From Immersiella caudata (lineage: Eukaryota; Ascomycota; Sordariomycetes; Sordariales; Lasiosphaeriaceae): 64,000 nucleotides of DNA. The translations under genes and the position numbers were made by a program. A model generated the notes under the pieces. That model saw only the letters and a list, made by a program, of their open reading frames with translations. It was not told the DNA's origin and ran no database searches. Shown one piece after another: positions 1 to 12,357 of the stretch. How positions within the stretch are numbered: position 1 is the stretch's first letter; each line of letters begins with the position of its first letter. The stretch is from positions 5,022,001 through 5,086,000 of the forward strand of contig JAULSU010000002.1 of NCBI GenBank assembly GCA_030512335.1, read 5' to 3'.

Positions 1-680
1 TCGGGACGAACGATCTCGGGGCTGGCGCATTCCTGACCGACTCGCAGGCGCCGGGCACAACCATCACCGACTTCGTGGGATGTATCTGGACCGTCTTTGA
101 TACCATCTACAACAGCGGCGGACGTAGGTTCGTGCTGCTCAACGAGGCGCCCTTGGAGCTGTCTCCCCTGTATGCAACGCTGGCCAACGGCGGAACCCTT
201 GACAGTCAGTTCTGGGCGAACAAGACGCAGTACAATATCACAGAGTACAGCTACAAGATCAAGCAGTACACGAGCAATGTCAACACCATCCTTGAGTACG
301 GTGTGCCGTTCCAGACCGTGCTCAAGTCCCGATGGCCTGGAGCGACCTTTGACCTGTTCGACGTCCACAGCCTTCTTCGGGACATCATCAAGACGCCACA
401 GAGCTTCTTGGATGCCCCGTACAACGCCACCGGCTACTTCCGACACTGCCAGGCCACGAACAACTCTAACTGCGTCGACATGACGAAGATTGGTCCCAAG
501 TCTGGTTTCCTGTGGTACGACGAGTTGCATCCTTCGGAGAAAACAGGTATGTGGACCTGCCTTGATCATGTGGCGGCTGACGGCTAACTGTCCATCGCAG
601 ACTCCGTAATAGCAAAGAACTTTGTCGATGTGGTGGCGGGAAGCTCCAAGTACGGAACTCGGTACCAAGGAGGGAAATAG
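1..680 (+). CDS. GDSL/SGNH esterase, CE16-like (5' end missing)
   Basis: C-terminal part of a secreted-type SGNH hydrolase, most like fungal carbohydrate esterase family 16 acetylesterases that remove acetyl groups from plant-wall sugars. The frame is open from base 3 and begins with GTNDLGAG, the block III Asn motif of the family. Near the end is WYDELHPSE, which carries the catalytic Asp-x-x-His pair. One intron (about 547-600) separates HPSEKT from DSVIAKNF; reading through it would end in an early stop, whereas splicing restores the normal family ending, with the stop at 678-680. Several Asn-x-Ser/Thr sites fit a secreted protein. The signal peptide and the nucleophile Ser block lie outside the window. 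The family call is sound; the substrate is inferred. Confidence 0.85.
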
Positions 681-2252
681 AGAAAAGAAGGACGTCAAGG
701 CTGGGTGACGACCTTCGACCAATGTCAAGCTGGAGATGAACTCATGACAATATAGCTTCTAATGTGTATTGAGTGCCCTGCAAATGGGTGGTCTCGCCGT
801 TTATCTTGCCTGCCTCTCGTCAGTGGTCGGCTTGTCTCGGGAGCCACTTCGGGTTTGGTAGGGTTGGTTTTGAAGCGGCTGACGAGGGCACCAACGAGCT
901 GAGAAGTGATAGAATTGGCGCATTGGTGCATCCGCGCGTCTGGTTTCTGCATTCCCAACCCTGAAGCATCTGGCGGTGATTCACCACCCTCTTCAACCGG
1001 CCATTCATGATCTTGCTGTTGACAGTGGAAGGAGCGGGATGATGGCCTGTCCATGCACGACAGCGGGCGTGCAGTCGATGTATCCCTCGGAACCCCACTC
1101 GGAATCGCCCAATCGGGCTAGCCAACTTTAGTACTCAGCCACCCGGTCTTGGGAGAGCCACTCAGGCCCCCGCTCTTGCCTGCCCATTCCGCAATTCTGG
1201 CTGTCGTTGGCATTTTTGCACGACGCGCCAAATCTTCCCCTCTCTCTGACACCGCGCGCCCACCGTCTACCCGTCGACAAGAGAACACCAGACAAAATAG
1301 GGAGGTCTGGTTCATTTTTGCACACCCCCCTTTCGCTCCGGATCCATCTCCGGCGCCCGGACTTTGCGTCACCTTATCTCTTCCCCGCTCCCGTGCCTGC
1401 CTTTGGCGCTGCGCCGACCGCACAGGTTGCCAGTCCTCGGTAGGTTTCGCCTGCAGTTTGGTGTCCCGGTTGCCACCGCCTTGTTGGCCAGGATCCATCC
1501 GATCCCGACGAACCCCTACCTGCCCTGTCCGTACGTACCTTGAACTTTTGAGGCTTACCCTACCGACTACCTCGGCGCCCCTCGACTGGTAATTAAGGCG
1601 GCGGAAACGGTAATAAGGCACATCTTTGTTTCCCCAAGACTTTTGGTATCAGCCTCCACTCCCGTGCGTCCACCCATCACGCCCAGGCTACGAAAGTGCG
1701 CAGCGCAGCGTTCCAATCTGCCCCCCTCCCCCCTTTTTGTTCTTTTGGGGACACGGCAGACAGGAGAGGAGAAAGAGTACAGACCTCAAAGGCTGCCTGC
1801 TGTGATCGGACGGACCACGGAGCAGGCGAAAGAGACTCGTCGTCAGGCCCGCCGCGCATCCCCAACGTCCAATCCCCGCGCCTCCTCGACTTTGTACACC
1901 CTGACTCTCACTCTCGTACGGCTCCCCGGCATTCGTCAGGACGCACATCAATCGTCATAGCCCGGCCTGACGCCGCGAGCAGGACTGGGATCCAGGCACC
2001 CCGACGCCTGGCCGCCTCGCCCGTCGTCGTTGTTACTCGTCGACACCCCCTTTGGCGCTAGCCTCCTCGATTGAATTGATTGATGGTCATACCCCTTCCC
2101 CACTTCGGTAGCCGCAGGCCCTGACCAGATCCGCAAACGCTTGTCGTTTGTTGTGTTGTCACATCCCGCCGCCGCCGCCATCTCTCTTAGCGACCCATCC
2201 CCCGCGTCGGCACTCGTCCTCGCCCTGCCCTTGGCTCGGGCGTCATCCAGCC
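681..2252. other. Intergenic region and pyrimidine-rich leader
   Basis: No gene is supported here. The stretch holds the esterase 3' flank, then several C/T-rich blocks (about 1320-1420, 1640-1760 and 2150-2250) of the kind found in fungal promoters and 5' leaders. A 13-codon upstream reading frame (2083-2124) starts 170 bp before the next start codon. It could act as a uORF if transcription begins upstream of it. Longer open frames here are low-complexity Arg/Pro/Ser strings on both strands and look fortuitous. Confidence 0.6.
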
Positions 2253-3978
2253 ATGTACTCGGCCCCTTATGGCTACCCAAATCCTGCTGGGGGACCAGCC
2301 TTCAACGGTGCTCCACCCCAGCAGAACCCCCATCTGCAGCCTGGCCCATCACCAGGCCAGCCCCAGCAGATGATGTATAACCCTCAGCAGTTCCCCATGG
2401 GTGCTCAAGGCGGTCACTTCCCGGCTGGCCCGAATCCCGCCATGATGGGAGGTGCTGGTCCTGCAGGGATGATGCAGAATACCGCAATGCCGCACATGGG
2501 TGCGAATGGTCAGAGTAAGCTGCCCATATTTATCTGTCTCGCCCCTCAACCACCTTCCCACTCTCCGTCCCGTCACTCTGGTGCTGTCCCCCGTCATGCC
2601 TGTCTTGCGGCCCTACTTATCTCTTTGCTCGTCCCACCTACCTCGCGGCGATGCTCCCGCCGTGCTGGCTGTGGGGAAGATACACTGCTCCTCAGCCGGC
2701 AAGCCGGGGGCTTTGTGTCGCTCCCCACGTGTCTGCCTACGCTGTGGCCCTTTGTAACTCCTTACTGTCAAGATACTGACATCGACCCGGTCCACAGTGG
2801 CTTATCAGACGCCTTACACAACCTCGCCTTACGGGGCGGGCGTCCCGTCCTCGGCAGCAGCCCCACAGGTGCAGCTGCCTGGTAACTACATGATGACTGG
2901 TTCCATGGCTACGACTATGGCCGGTGCGATGGCTCCTTTCCCTATGAACCAGGGTATGCCCCAACAACAGCCCATGATGCAGCGTATGCACCCTCAGCAG
3001 AACCCGGCCGGAATGAACGCTTCGACCCCTCAACGCCCCGGACCATTCAATCCTTCCCAAGGCACCCCGAACAATGCTATGCCTCCTCAGGCGAGCCAGT
3101 TCTCAACGCCGCAGCCCCATAGCGCTCCCCAGAGCCAGACACCTACGAACGCTCAGCAGCAACAGCCGCCCAGCGCGGCCGCCACGCCACAGACGCCAAC
3201 GTTCCCGACGACCGGACAAAATCCCCAGGTTAACGGAACTGCCAGCGTGTCTACCCCTCAGAGCCCAGCAACCGAGTCCCGAGAGAAGGAAAGGTTTGCC
3301 CTGTTGTTGGACATCAACCAAGAGCTGCTCTACGAGCTGGTGTCCTTGACAAACAGCAAAGCAGAACTGAAGAAGGAACAAGCCGCCGTCGAGTCTGGTG
3401 GGTCAAGAAGCGATGTCGACCCCATTGAGGAGGAGAAGCTGAGCTCGGTAGACTATGGCCAGTGAGTACTTTGCCACCTCGCCCTGTATGAACGTCCAGC
3501 TAACCCATGTCCAAGTTGTATTCGCAGGTTGCATACAAACCTCGCATACATGGCCGCATTAGCAGATAAAAAGTCGGTCCAAGCGCCACCATGCCCGGCA
3601 TACCTCATGCCTCCGCCCCTGAACTTGAAGCTCAAGCTCAGGGTCCCGCAAAGTGCGCCGGATGGGGCGACCGAGGCGCCGCCAGATCCTAACTCGGATC
3701 GTGGGGAGAGAGTTCAACTTCTCAACGATTTGTATAAGAAGCTCCAGGCTCTCTTTCCTGGCGTCGATCCGAGGAAAGAGCCTCCTCCTCAGCCACAAAA
3801 CCCTAGGCCCATGCCTCCCGGGGCTCAGCAGATGAACCCGGGCATGATGAAGAGTCAGAACGGCCAAATGATGGGAGCGCCCAACGGCAGCCCTGTGCCG
3901 GGACCACAGACACAAAGGACTCCCCAAATGGCAAACGCTGCAGCGCCAATGATGCCTGTAGGACTACCGGGCCCGTGA
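2253..3978 (+). CDS. Gln/Pro/Met-rich protein with SS18/SSXT-like domain
   Basis: Exons 2253-2514, 2798-3461 and 3528-3978 give 458 residues. The first 250 residues are disordered and rich in Gln, Pro, Met and Asn. A conserved core follows: RFALLLDINQELLYELVSLT, an acidic linker, then YGQLHTNLAYMAALADKK, split exactly by intron 2. The second half closely resembles the LHTNLVYLATIAD part of the SNH domain of SS18/SYT, which binds SWI/SNF (BAF) chromatin remodellers in animals and whose plant relative is AN3. After it come a Pro-rich PPPLNLKLKLRV segment, RVQLLNDLYKKLQALFPGVD, and another Met/Gln/Pro-rich tail. Intron 1 is long for this genome (283 bp) and its splice creates an ATG codon across the junction. 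The role as a nuclear coactivator or remodeller subunit is inferred from the motif. The gene model is firm; the family call is moderately firm. Confidence 0.75.
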
Positions 3979-6390
3979 CATATCTCTTGATGTTTTTGTC
4001 TTCCCGACGTATATACTGATGAACCGGAGTTTGCGGATTGGTCATGTCACATACCCGAGATGTTCCATCAAGCCTTTAGTGTGGCGGTTATCCCTGTTGA
4101 ACTTGGATTAGCAGAAGTGGGAAAACGGTTTTAAAGCTCGGCGTTGAAGGATTACTCTGAAGCTCTCAATGTCATTTGTCTGTAATGGAAAGACTAGCGC
4201 TGGTTGTGGGAGTATAAATCAGGTCGAACATGCTGGGGAGAAAGAAAATGGTGAATGGCTTTGCGATTTTGTGTCCAAGGATGGAATGAGCTTCCACGAT
4301 CGCTGTTCTTATATGTTCTCGTTGCGGAGGTCAAGAACTGCATTAACTTTGGCGCAAAGTACCTCACGTGGGAACTCAAGCCCCTCAACGGAACGGTATC
4401 CACGCTTCTGCCCCGCATGGCGACATCATAGTTTGTGGTTCTGTGTGCTGCCCCTTGCGCACAAAACAACAAAATATTTACTGTGATAACATTCAGATCG
4501 TCATAAAGCCTTGTTTCGCACGATCTTGGCCTCGACCTGTATAGGCTGGGCGATGCGGCGGGTGATGTCCAGCGGTTATGCCGCGCGCTGGTGACAGGCC
4601 GAATGGTGCTCCCAGGCCGCCAAGCCAAGTTACGACTAGAGTTTGCGCCGTCGACGGTTGTATCACTTTGGGCGTTTGGGCTGGCGCCTCGTGGGGATGA
4701 TAAGATCATTGTGAAGGCCATCACCTGGTCTACCAGCGTATGAAATAGCTCAGTTGCTAGCACGTGAGTTGGAATGAACAATGGTGACGGATTTTTAGAT
4801 CTGTGGCTGTTAGGGTCACAATCCGGTGATTGGCGCTGGGATACGGAGCAGGTCCTGTCGATGATCGCAGTACCAACTTTTGGCAGAACCTCTTGTTCGT
4901 GCCGAGCCTTGGGGAGGAGAGTTTGGGTGTGCGACAGCTTGGGCGGGGTTGGAACGGAGGGGTAGATTCGTGACAGCTTACGTAGCTTTAGCCAACCGAC
5001 GGGTGTTCCATGGTGGTTGAGCTCCTGGTTTTTGGGAAATGGGTGAATTGATGATCTGCTTGCTGCGGTGAGGGGCCGTCGTCATGTCATGCGGTTGTTG
5101 GATGTGTGTCGCACCTGGCGGCCCCCTTTCGGCGGCCCGTCATTTTGGGCGTTCCGACCGTTGCGGAGGCAATTTCGGGGGTGCGCGGCCTGGCTTAGGA
5201 TGTGGGGTATTTCGTTTTGGGGAAAGCGTCGGGCTACCTACGGATGAGATGAAGAATCGGCTTTTGCTGTTTGCTCTTAGTTGTTGGGAGCGGTGGCAGT
5301 TTTTTCTTGGTTTCTTCTGTGGTTGATGATGATTAAGGGACAACTGATTGGGCACTACAGTGATGAGACTCGAATGGTTGTCGATGTCTGTCTCCAATGT
5401 TGGGTCCCAAAGTCTCTGACTTCCTTGCAGCCGACTGCATCAGGATGCAGGGACGTGGAGGAAGGGTTGCAGTGGCACCCTGGTCTTATTTTATTTCCAA
5501 TGCATCAGCGTCGGCCATTGGCTGCATATCGATTTGGGATCGCGATAATGGAAAAGGGGAGAGGCTCGAATATTATAGTAATAACGCCAAAAGAAAGTGC
5601 AGCGAATAGTTGCCTCGCTTGCAGACTGCAACGCAATGCTCTGGTCGTTAGCAGTTGCAATTGGTGTCTCCGCTTCATCCTCAGGTTGCTGGATTCGCTG
5701 CTTGGGGTGAAGATGGTGGTCAGCTAATTCTTCCGATGCCGCCGTTGCAAATCAAGGGGTGCCTTCCAATTGCCCCAACCCATGATCTCTGGGCAATATT
5801 GGGCACTCCTTCCTCCTGCTGCACAACCCTTGTCGCTAGGAACCCGCGCTGGAATCGTGCCACTTCCTTTCAGGCTCCTTCTTCCTGTCAAGAGCGCCTT
5901 GTAGCGGAATGGATCTGACCAGCTTGCTGGTCAGTCTCAAGCCTTGAAGCACTGCTCCATCACCTGTCATTGCAGCTGTTTCAGTCTTGTCAGTCCTCGA
6001 TGAAACAATAAGGTCAAGAGGAGCGCTAGCAGTCGCGTGCCAAGAGGTTGCTAATACCAAGCTTGACGAACCCCGGCCTGTCGCTCGATTCCCTTTCCAG
6101 GCGAGACACGATCCCTGTTCCCGCCGCCTCTTCCCTCGAGTGTCAACAATCTCGCCCTTTCGAAAGTCGGGCGCTGGCTTTCGAGGGAGCGCAGATCGGG
6201 AACCTCGACCACAACAGCCTTTTGAATAGCAGGCTGCCTGCTAGGGAAAATCGAGACTGGCTCACTCCCACAGTTACGAACCTCAACCAGCTGCCACGAC
6301 AATTTTCACCCGTCGACTTTGCGGAGCAAAAACAAGTGCGACTGGCTTTTCGGATTTGAGTCTGGGTCCCGAGGCAGCAGCTTCGGGATA
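3979..6390. other. Intergenic region, 2.4 kb, with one orphan reading frame
   Basis: It contains the 3' flank of the SS18-like gene and the promoter and leader of the RabGAP gene (C/T-rich from about 6050). Between 4510 and 4741 the plus strand holds an open frame with protein-like composition (VTGRMVLPGRQAKLRLEFAP) but no upstream start and a TAA just before it. It is treated as a possible gene remnant, not as a gene. The other frames, including a 195-codon one on the minus strand (4194-4781), lack domain-like features. Confidence 0.5.
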
Positions 6391-9300
6391 ATGGATCCCA
6401 ACGAGGAGGAAGTTGATACCAAAACAACACCTACGACGCCAAATTCGGACACCGGCTCGATTAATGGTCTGGCTGAACCCCCACTCAACTCATCGAGGGT
6501 CGCCGTCGATGCCGAGAAGGAAAAGCCTACGGCGACAACGGAGGTTGAGAAGAGGGCAATGGATCATGACTCCCTTGTAACGGTCCGGCTGTCTGAGCCC
6601 CCGTCGCTTACGATAAATACCGCCATCCCGCCGAATCTCCTCCCTTCACGTAAGACGGTGTATGGAATCGAGTACACGCCAACCGAGATCATGACTGGGA
6701 GCGTGGAGGAAGAACCGAGTAGCGACCAGGAGAAGGATCCAGGTACACCTGCTTTGAACCAAGGCACTAGCCTCCAGGAAGAACTGGAACAGTCGAGTTC
6801 TGAGGGCGAAGAAGAGGAAAACGACGGAAGGACAAGTCCAGAGTCTGAGACTGTTGATTGGGAACAACTCCAGAAGACAGAAGACATGGAGTCAAAGGAC
6901 CAGGGCTCGGACAATGTAAGTGTGGTGGAAATGCTTGTTCTCTCTTTTGTATTTGCTGACAGTTTTGCGTGTTGCAGTCAACAGCGGTGCTGCTCGCCAG
7001 GCTGGAGCAGGAAAACGCGAAGATTGCTACGAATCCGAAAAGCGTCAAGGTCCACGCAGCAGAGAAGCAAGAGGTCTCAACCGCTCGCCGACCCAGGCCC
7101 CCCTCGATGGCACAGCTTCGAAAGCTCGTCGACGGCCCAGCCCCTCCCGCCCTTCGCTATTCGGTCATCCCGCCCCCGCCTATGACGGAGCTCGAATTCT
7201 ACATGGCGCTCGTCAAGGATCCACAACAGACTGCTGCGAGGCTTCCGACATTGCTATCGAACAAGATCAGAAAGGGTATTCCGCCGCCGCTTCGAGGTGT
7301 GGTCTGGCAGAGCATGTCGGGTGCCCGGGATACCACCCTGGAGGAAGTGTTTGAACGACTGTCCGGCGAGTCCAGCCCATACGAGGGAATCATCACCAAG
7401 GACCTGGGGCGAAGCTTCCCAGGGGTCGACATGTTCAGAGACCCGGAAGGCGATGGTCAGCGGATGCTTGGCCGGGTTCTCAAATGCTTCAGTCTGTATG
7501 ACACAAAGATTGGGTATTGTCAAGGGCTCGCATTCCTTGTCGGCCCACTGTTGATGCATATGCCTGACAAACAGGCCTTTTGCGTACTGGTCAGGTAAGT
7601 TCAGGAACCATCCGATCTTGCTCCTGTCATATGCGCCCGATTGGCGGAAAGCCTGTCGCTAACATGCACACAAAACAGATTGATGGAGAACTACGATCTG
7701 CGCCACTGTTTTGTGCCCGATCTCTCTGGATTGCACGTACGAATTTACCAGTTTCGAGAACTGCTGCGACAACATCTGCCCATTTTGTTGGCCCACCTGG
7801 ACGATTTGCAGGTCGAGCCCGCCTACGTTTCACAATGGTTCCTCTCGTTTTTCGCCGTAACGTGCCCCCTACCGATGTTGTTTCGCATCTACGATGTGAT
7901 CTTCGCCGAGGGCGCGTCAGAAACTATTATGCGGGTGGCGCTCTCGCTCATGCGCAAAAACCAGGCCCGCATTTTGGCCTGCACCGAACTGGAGGATGTC
8001 ATGCAGCTATTGTTGTCTCGCGGTCTGTGGGATTGCTACCACTACAACGCTGATGAGTTCGTTCAAGATTTTGTAAATCTTTCAGATGTGGTGACCAGGG
8101 AACGAATGGCGGCACTCGAGCAGGGGTACCGAGAAGCTAAGCTGGGTTCGGGAGCCAATACCAAGACATCAGATGCCGCCCAGGCTCTGGACGTTACTAC
8201 AGCAGCCTCCCGCTTCTTGGGGCGCCTGTGGGCTTCTTCATCTACTCCGAAATTGGCCTCTTTCGCGCAGGCAGCATCGGGGGTTGTTGCCACATCATCG
8301 ACATCCACCACCGGCAGCACCTTGAGTCCTGGCCTGAGCGCTCCATTACGCCCGCTGAGCATGCTCCGGCGGAGCACATCAAAGCAGAGCCTCGCCTCTA
8401 CCTTCAATTCTATGGACGCGCCCGCGTCAACATCCTCCTCGTCGGCGGCAAGCGTTCTGAGCTCAGCATCCACCGAAGCGACTACGATTTCTCGAGACAG
8501 CGCCGCTGACGATTCGTCGCGGGAATCGTCCAAGGCAACGGCTGCATCGGTCTCCGGCGGCGCCAGCGGCGTCAAAGATGACACCAAATACCTGCATAGC
8601 CAAATTGAGGATCTCCTCACCGCGCTCAGCGAGCTACAAAGGAACAATGCCTTGTTGGCAAGTCAATTGCAGAAGGAGAGGGAGGATCGCGACGAAGACC
8701 GCAAGGCCGTGCGCACCCTCCTGGACGAGTTACGCAAAAAAGCAAGCACCGAGACAATTACCGAATCGGTCGGTGTCAAGTTGATAACGGGACCAAATGC
8801 ATCAAACGACGCACCGGCGAAGAAGACTGAGCCTTTGCCCGAGCATCTCTCCGAGTTGCTCGAAGCTGTGGAGACACGGTTCGAGACGTCGGAAGACCGG
8901 AGATCGTCAACACCACAGACAAAATTACAGCTTCGAGACGAATTAGCACGAGCGAAGGAGCAGCTATCACATGAGCTCGCAAAGACACAAGAAGCAAATC
9001 GAAAAGTGTATGAAATACAGCAAGAGATGGCGACGATGAAGGATCAATTGCGAGAAAGCCATGCACATGTCCGGAATCTTCATGCCGAGAAGCAGCGAAT
9101 AGAAAAAACAATGCACGGGTTAAGAGCTAGGGCCTCCGACACACCAGCATCCAACACCGAGAACGGGGACTGGTTCACAAGGGCGACGGGCGCTATGGGA
9201 GCCGCTGCAGGTGTTCCAGCACCCGGCGGAGGGCTCCGTGAGCTCAAGCTCGGCCGCAGCAAGTCGACTCCGTCACAGGCACCAACCTACGGCAAGAGGG

Positions 9301-9713
9301 CATCATCAATGATGAGCCACGAATCTGCGGCCCCTGCTGCGCCCTCCGCCGCCACGGCCGGGGAGTACGATGCTCTGTTGATGGAACTCGCGCAAGCTAA
9401 AACAGCAGAGGCAATCGCCAGGCAGGAAGCGGAAGAGGCGAAGCAGAAACTGGAGACCCTCCGAAAGGCTTTCGGACTAGCGCTAGGTGAAACGCCTTCG
9501 GCAACCCAAGCCACCGTTACGGCTTCGGCTGCTAGTGGCGCATCGGCGGCGGCGTCGGCGGCTATGGGCATGATCGGCCGTCTCACAGGTTCGACCGTCG
9601 CGCCTTCGGCAACGTCGGAAGGCCTCGCCCGGGCTACCACCGCCCCGACACCGGCGAGCGTCCCAGCAACCAATAGCACCGGAGCGGGCGGCTTCTGGGG
9701 TTGGAGGAGGTGA
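6391..9713 (+). CDS. TBC-domain Rab GTPase-activating protein, Gyp5-like
   Basis: Exons 6391-6915, 6978-7594 and 7679-9713 give 1058 residues. Both introns are short (62 and 84 bp) and keep frame. Residues 1-250 are acidic and disordered. The TBC domain spans about 270-480, starting at KIRKGIPPPLRGVVW. It keeps both catalytic fingers: IITKDLGR (IxxDxxR, Arg near 320) and YCQG (YxQ, near 355-357), so the protein should be an active RabGAP that speeds GTP hydrolysis on Rab proteins. After the domain come Ser/Thr/Ala-rich linkers and several coiled-coil blocks (IEDLLTALSELQRNNALLAS; a second from about residue 740). The ending GGFWGWRR is unusual. TBC plus C-terminal coiled coil matches the Gyp5/Gyl1 group, which acts on Sec4/Ypt1 in exocytosis and Golgi traffic; the exact Rab target is inferred. 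Confidence 0.92.
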
Positions 9714-11063
9714 CCACCCTTCTATTCATCGAAGTCCAGCTCTGTCGGAGTGGAGTATATCTACGTAATGGTTTTAGTATGGAGTCGGTGGTAACGCGGC
9801 ACCACGCAGTTCCAGTCAGGTTGTTCTGTTCTATTCTCACGTTATGATACCAACGGAACCACATTTGGCTCATTCAAGATGGGGATGGCGGGCATATTTT
9901 ACATGGGAGAATTGTCACTGCATTGCATTGTCTGAAACAAAGCATCAGACTGTCATATAGGGGCTGGACAGGACACATCAGGAGTTGGGCAGGGCTTTTG
10001 CTTCTTAGAAAGTGCTTCGACGGGAGCAGAAGTGGAGTTTTGCACATAGGAGAATTACATGACATACACAATAACTGCATAGCTTCATGTTTCGTGCCGA
10101 TATTGGCTCCGTTTCAGCAGCTGGGTGTGTGATCGGCGGTGATGGCGATAGCGAAAACGGGCTGAAGAACAGACAAGAAGAATCCGTCCTATCGTGCCGC
10201 TAACGTCACATCTGACAAGTTTCTTGGTGGGGAGGGCGCTGCAGGTCTAGCGTTAAATCACATGCTTTGGTGACGACGCTGCCTGGAGAAATGGTGTGTG
10301 TTGGGCGTCGCAGGATACAGTGCGCAAACGCCCAGCTCCTCCCAACGTCGGCATGGCAGGACACGCCGGCGAAACGGGCTTATGCGGTGCTGGTTGGACA
10401 GTTCGACTGGGCGATCAAGGACATATAGCCCCTTTACACAAAATATTACGCGTCTGGCAATATCAGAGCATCGAGACGCAATGCATGTCAACTGCCTGGT
10501 GGGTGGTAGCGGGAAGGTGGCATTTCCGATCAAAAAGGTGAAGCAAGCAGAGGTCCCATAGGTCCGCACTGTATACAACGGGCTTCTCTCGTCTGGGTTG
10601 CTGTGGCATGATGAGATCATTGGATTGAACTGGCTCGTGCGTCCCATTTCCAAGCCCTTACTGGGCCAAGCTCTGCACGCGGGTGGGTCCTGGCCTGGCC
10701 CGCCCGCTGGGTGTCGTGCCTGCTATTTTGCTTTTCGTCACCAAGATTTTGGGGAGGACGAGAAATAATTGACCCTTGCTGTCCTGTCTCAAACATTCAT
10801 CCCTCTCACCTACCACTTTTCCCTCTGTCCAACACCAGACCTGCTATCGTTTGCGTGACAGCAGCTCTCCCGCACTTCCACAAAGCAACATCGCAGTCCA
10901 GCGTTCGCTTTGTTATCGATCTTACCATTAAGCCGCACGGTTTCCCGCCCTCACGAGCTACTTTCTCCAATCTCGTCATCGCAGCACCGCGATCCGCTTC
11001 CGCCTCGTTTCCCGAACCACCAAAGTCTCGCAACACAAGCACACTGCGTGAGCATCCTTAGCA
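9714..11063. other. Intergenic region and reticulon promoter
   Basis: RabGAP 3' flank, then the reticulon promoter. The last 270 bp (from about 10790) are C/T-rich with few purine runs, as expected of a leader. No open frame with domain-like sequence was found. Confidence 0.6.
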
Positions 11064-12357
11064 ATGGCCGACCACGCTGCGAACGGCAGCACTTCTGTGG
11101 ATACCCTCAAGGACAGTAAGGTTCGTCGTCCAAGATAACGCTTTTTTTTTCTTTCACCCGCTCGACTTGGCGATAGATAACGGGCTAACATGTTCTAGTG
11201 TTTCACAGTTCTGCACCCCACCATCATCATCATTCTGGACCAAACTGACCTCGCCCGCTCTAGATGCCGCAGCTGCCTACAATAGCGTGGCCAATGGTGA
11301 GAACACTCTTCGCAAATCCCATATCGCTGTTGCCTCGTGACTCTGGATGCTAACACTGGTGTTCTGCAGGTCCTGTTGCCCAGAACGTCAAGAACCAATC
11401 CGCTAAGACGACCGCTGAGCTCTCCAACCTGGCCGATTCTCGCCGGACCCCTTCGTACCCCGCTGCTACCGGCCAGCCTTTGACACACTACCACTCTTTC
11501 TTCTCGGAGTTGCTGTCATGGAACAATCCTCGTGAGTCTTGTGTCCGAAATCCCCTAGCTAGGGAGCCTCCATACTGATAAGGTCTGCAGGTGCTTCCGG
11601 AATTGCGTATGCCTCCATCGTTTCTCTCATCTTCGCGGTTAGGTACCTCGATGTGTTCCGGTGGGGCTTCAAGCTTACATGGATGGTCCTTGCCATCACA
11701 ATCACGGCTGAGGCTGCTGGGAAAGCTCTCGTCAACAATGGTTTCGCTTCGCAACTTCGCCCCCGGAAGTACTACACCGTCCCCAAGGAGACCCTGGACG
11801 CCGTTATTGGCGATGTCCATGAGCTCATCAACTTCTTCGTCATTGAAGCTCAGCGCATCTTGTTCGCCGAGAACATCTCTGCTTCCATCGCGGTTCGTCT
11901 CCACCCGAAGCTCCCCCTAGCTCCTGGCTGGAGTTATTGACTGACAGGTTTCTAGGCTGCTCTTGGAGCTTTCCTCTCGTACTATCTCGTCAAGATCGTC
12001 CCATACTGGGGCCTTGCCGTGATCGCGACGACCGTCGCTTTCTTCACTCCCCTCATTTACACCACCAACCAGGAGCTTATCGACAGCCAGCTGAAGCACG
12101 CCAGCGAGATCGTCAATACCCAGACCGCTCAGCTCCGCTCCGTTGCACAGAAACACACCGAGCAGGCTACCCAGATTACTAAGCAATACATGGGAGACTA
12201 CACGGCTAAGGCGCAGTCCCTGATCAAGGGAGCTGGTGTCCCTGTGCTCAACGACCTGAAGCATTCCGACTTCCCTGCTGCCCCCAAGGATGAGATTGAG
12301 AGTCCAGCCACCAAGTCTGAGACCAAGTCTGAGCAAGAGCCCCTCATCGCCGCCTAA
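11064..12357 (+). CDS. RTN1: Reticulon-like ER membrane protein
   Basis: Five exons (11064-11115, 11264-11296, 11370-11531, 11591-11892, 11956-12357) give 316 residues. The reticulon homology domain runs from about residue 72 (HYHSFFSELLSWNNP) to about 215. It has two long hydrophobic hairpins (ASGIAYASIVSLIFAVRYLD..WMVLAITITAEA and ALGAFLSYYLVKIVPYWGLAVI..FFTPLIY) that wedge into the outer ER leaflet and curve tubules. The tail is an amphipathic Gln/Thr-rich helix ending in an acidic Lys/Ser/Glu segment. Intron 4 uses an unusual GTTCGT donor, chosen because it restores SIA-AALGAF. Intron 1 could use another acceptor at about 11200, but only 11263 keeps the frame and gives KDNAAAAYNSVANG. Domain identity is very clear; the 5' exon boundaries are slightly less certain. 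Confidence 0.92.

Noticed and set aside
4194..4781. 195-codon minus-strand frame
   Set aside because: No domain-like blocks, Ser/Arg/Thr-rich, no intron or leader signals; competes with the plus-strand orphan frame.
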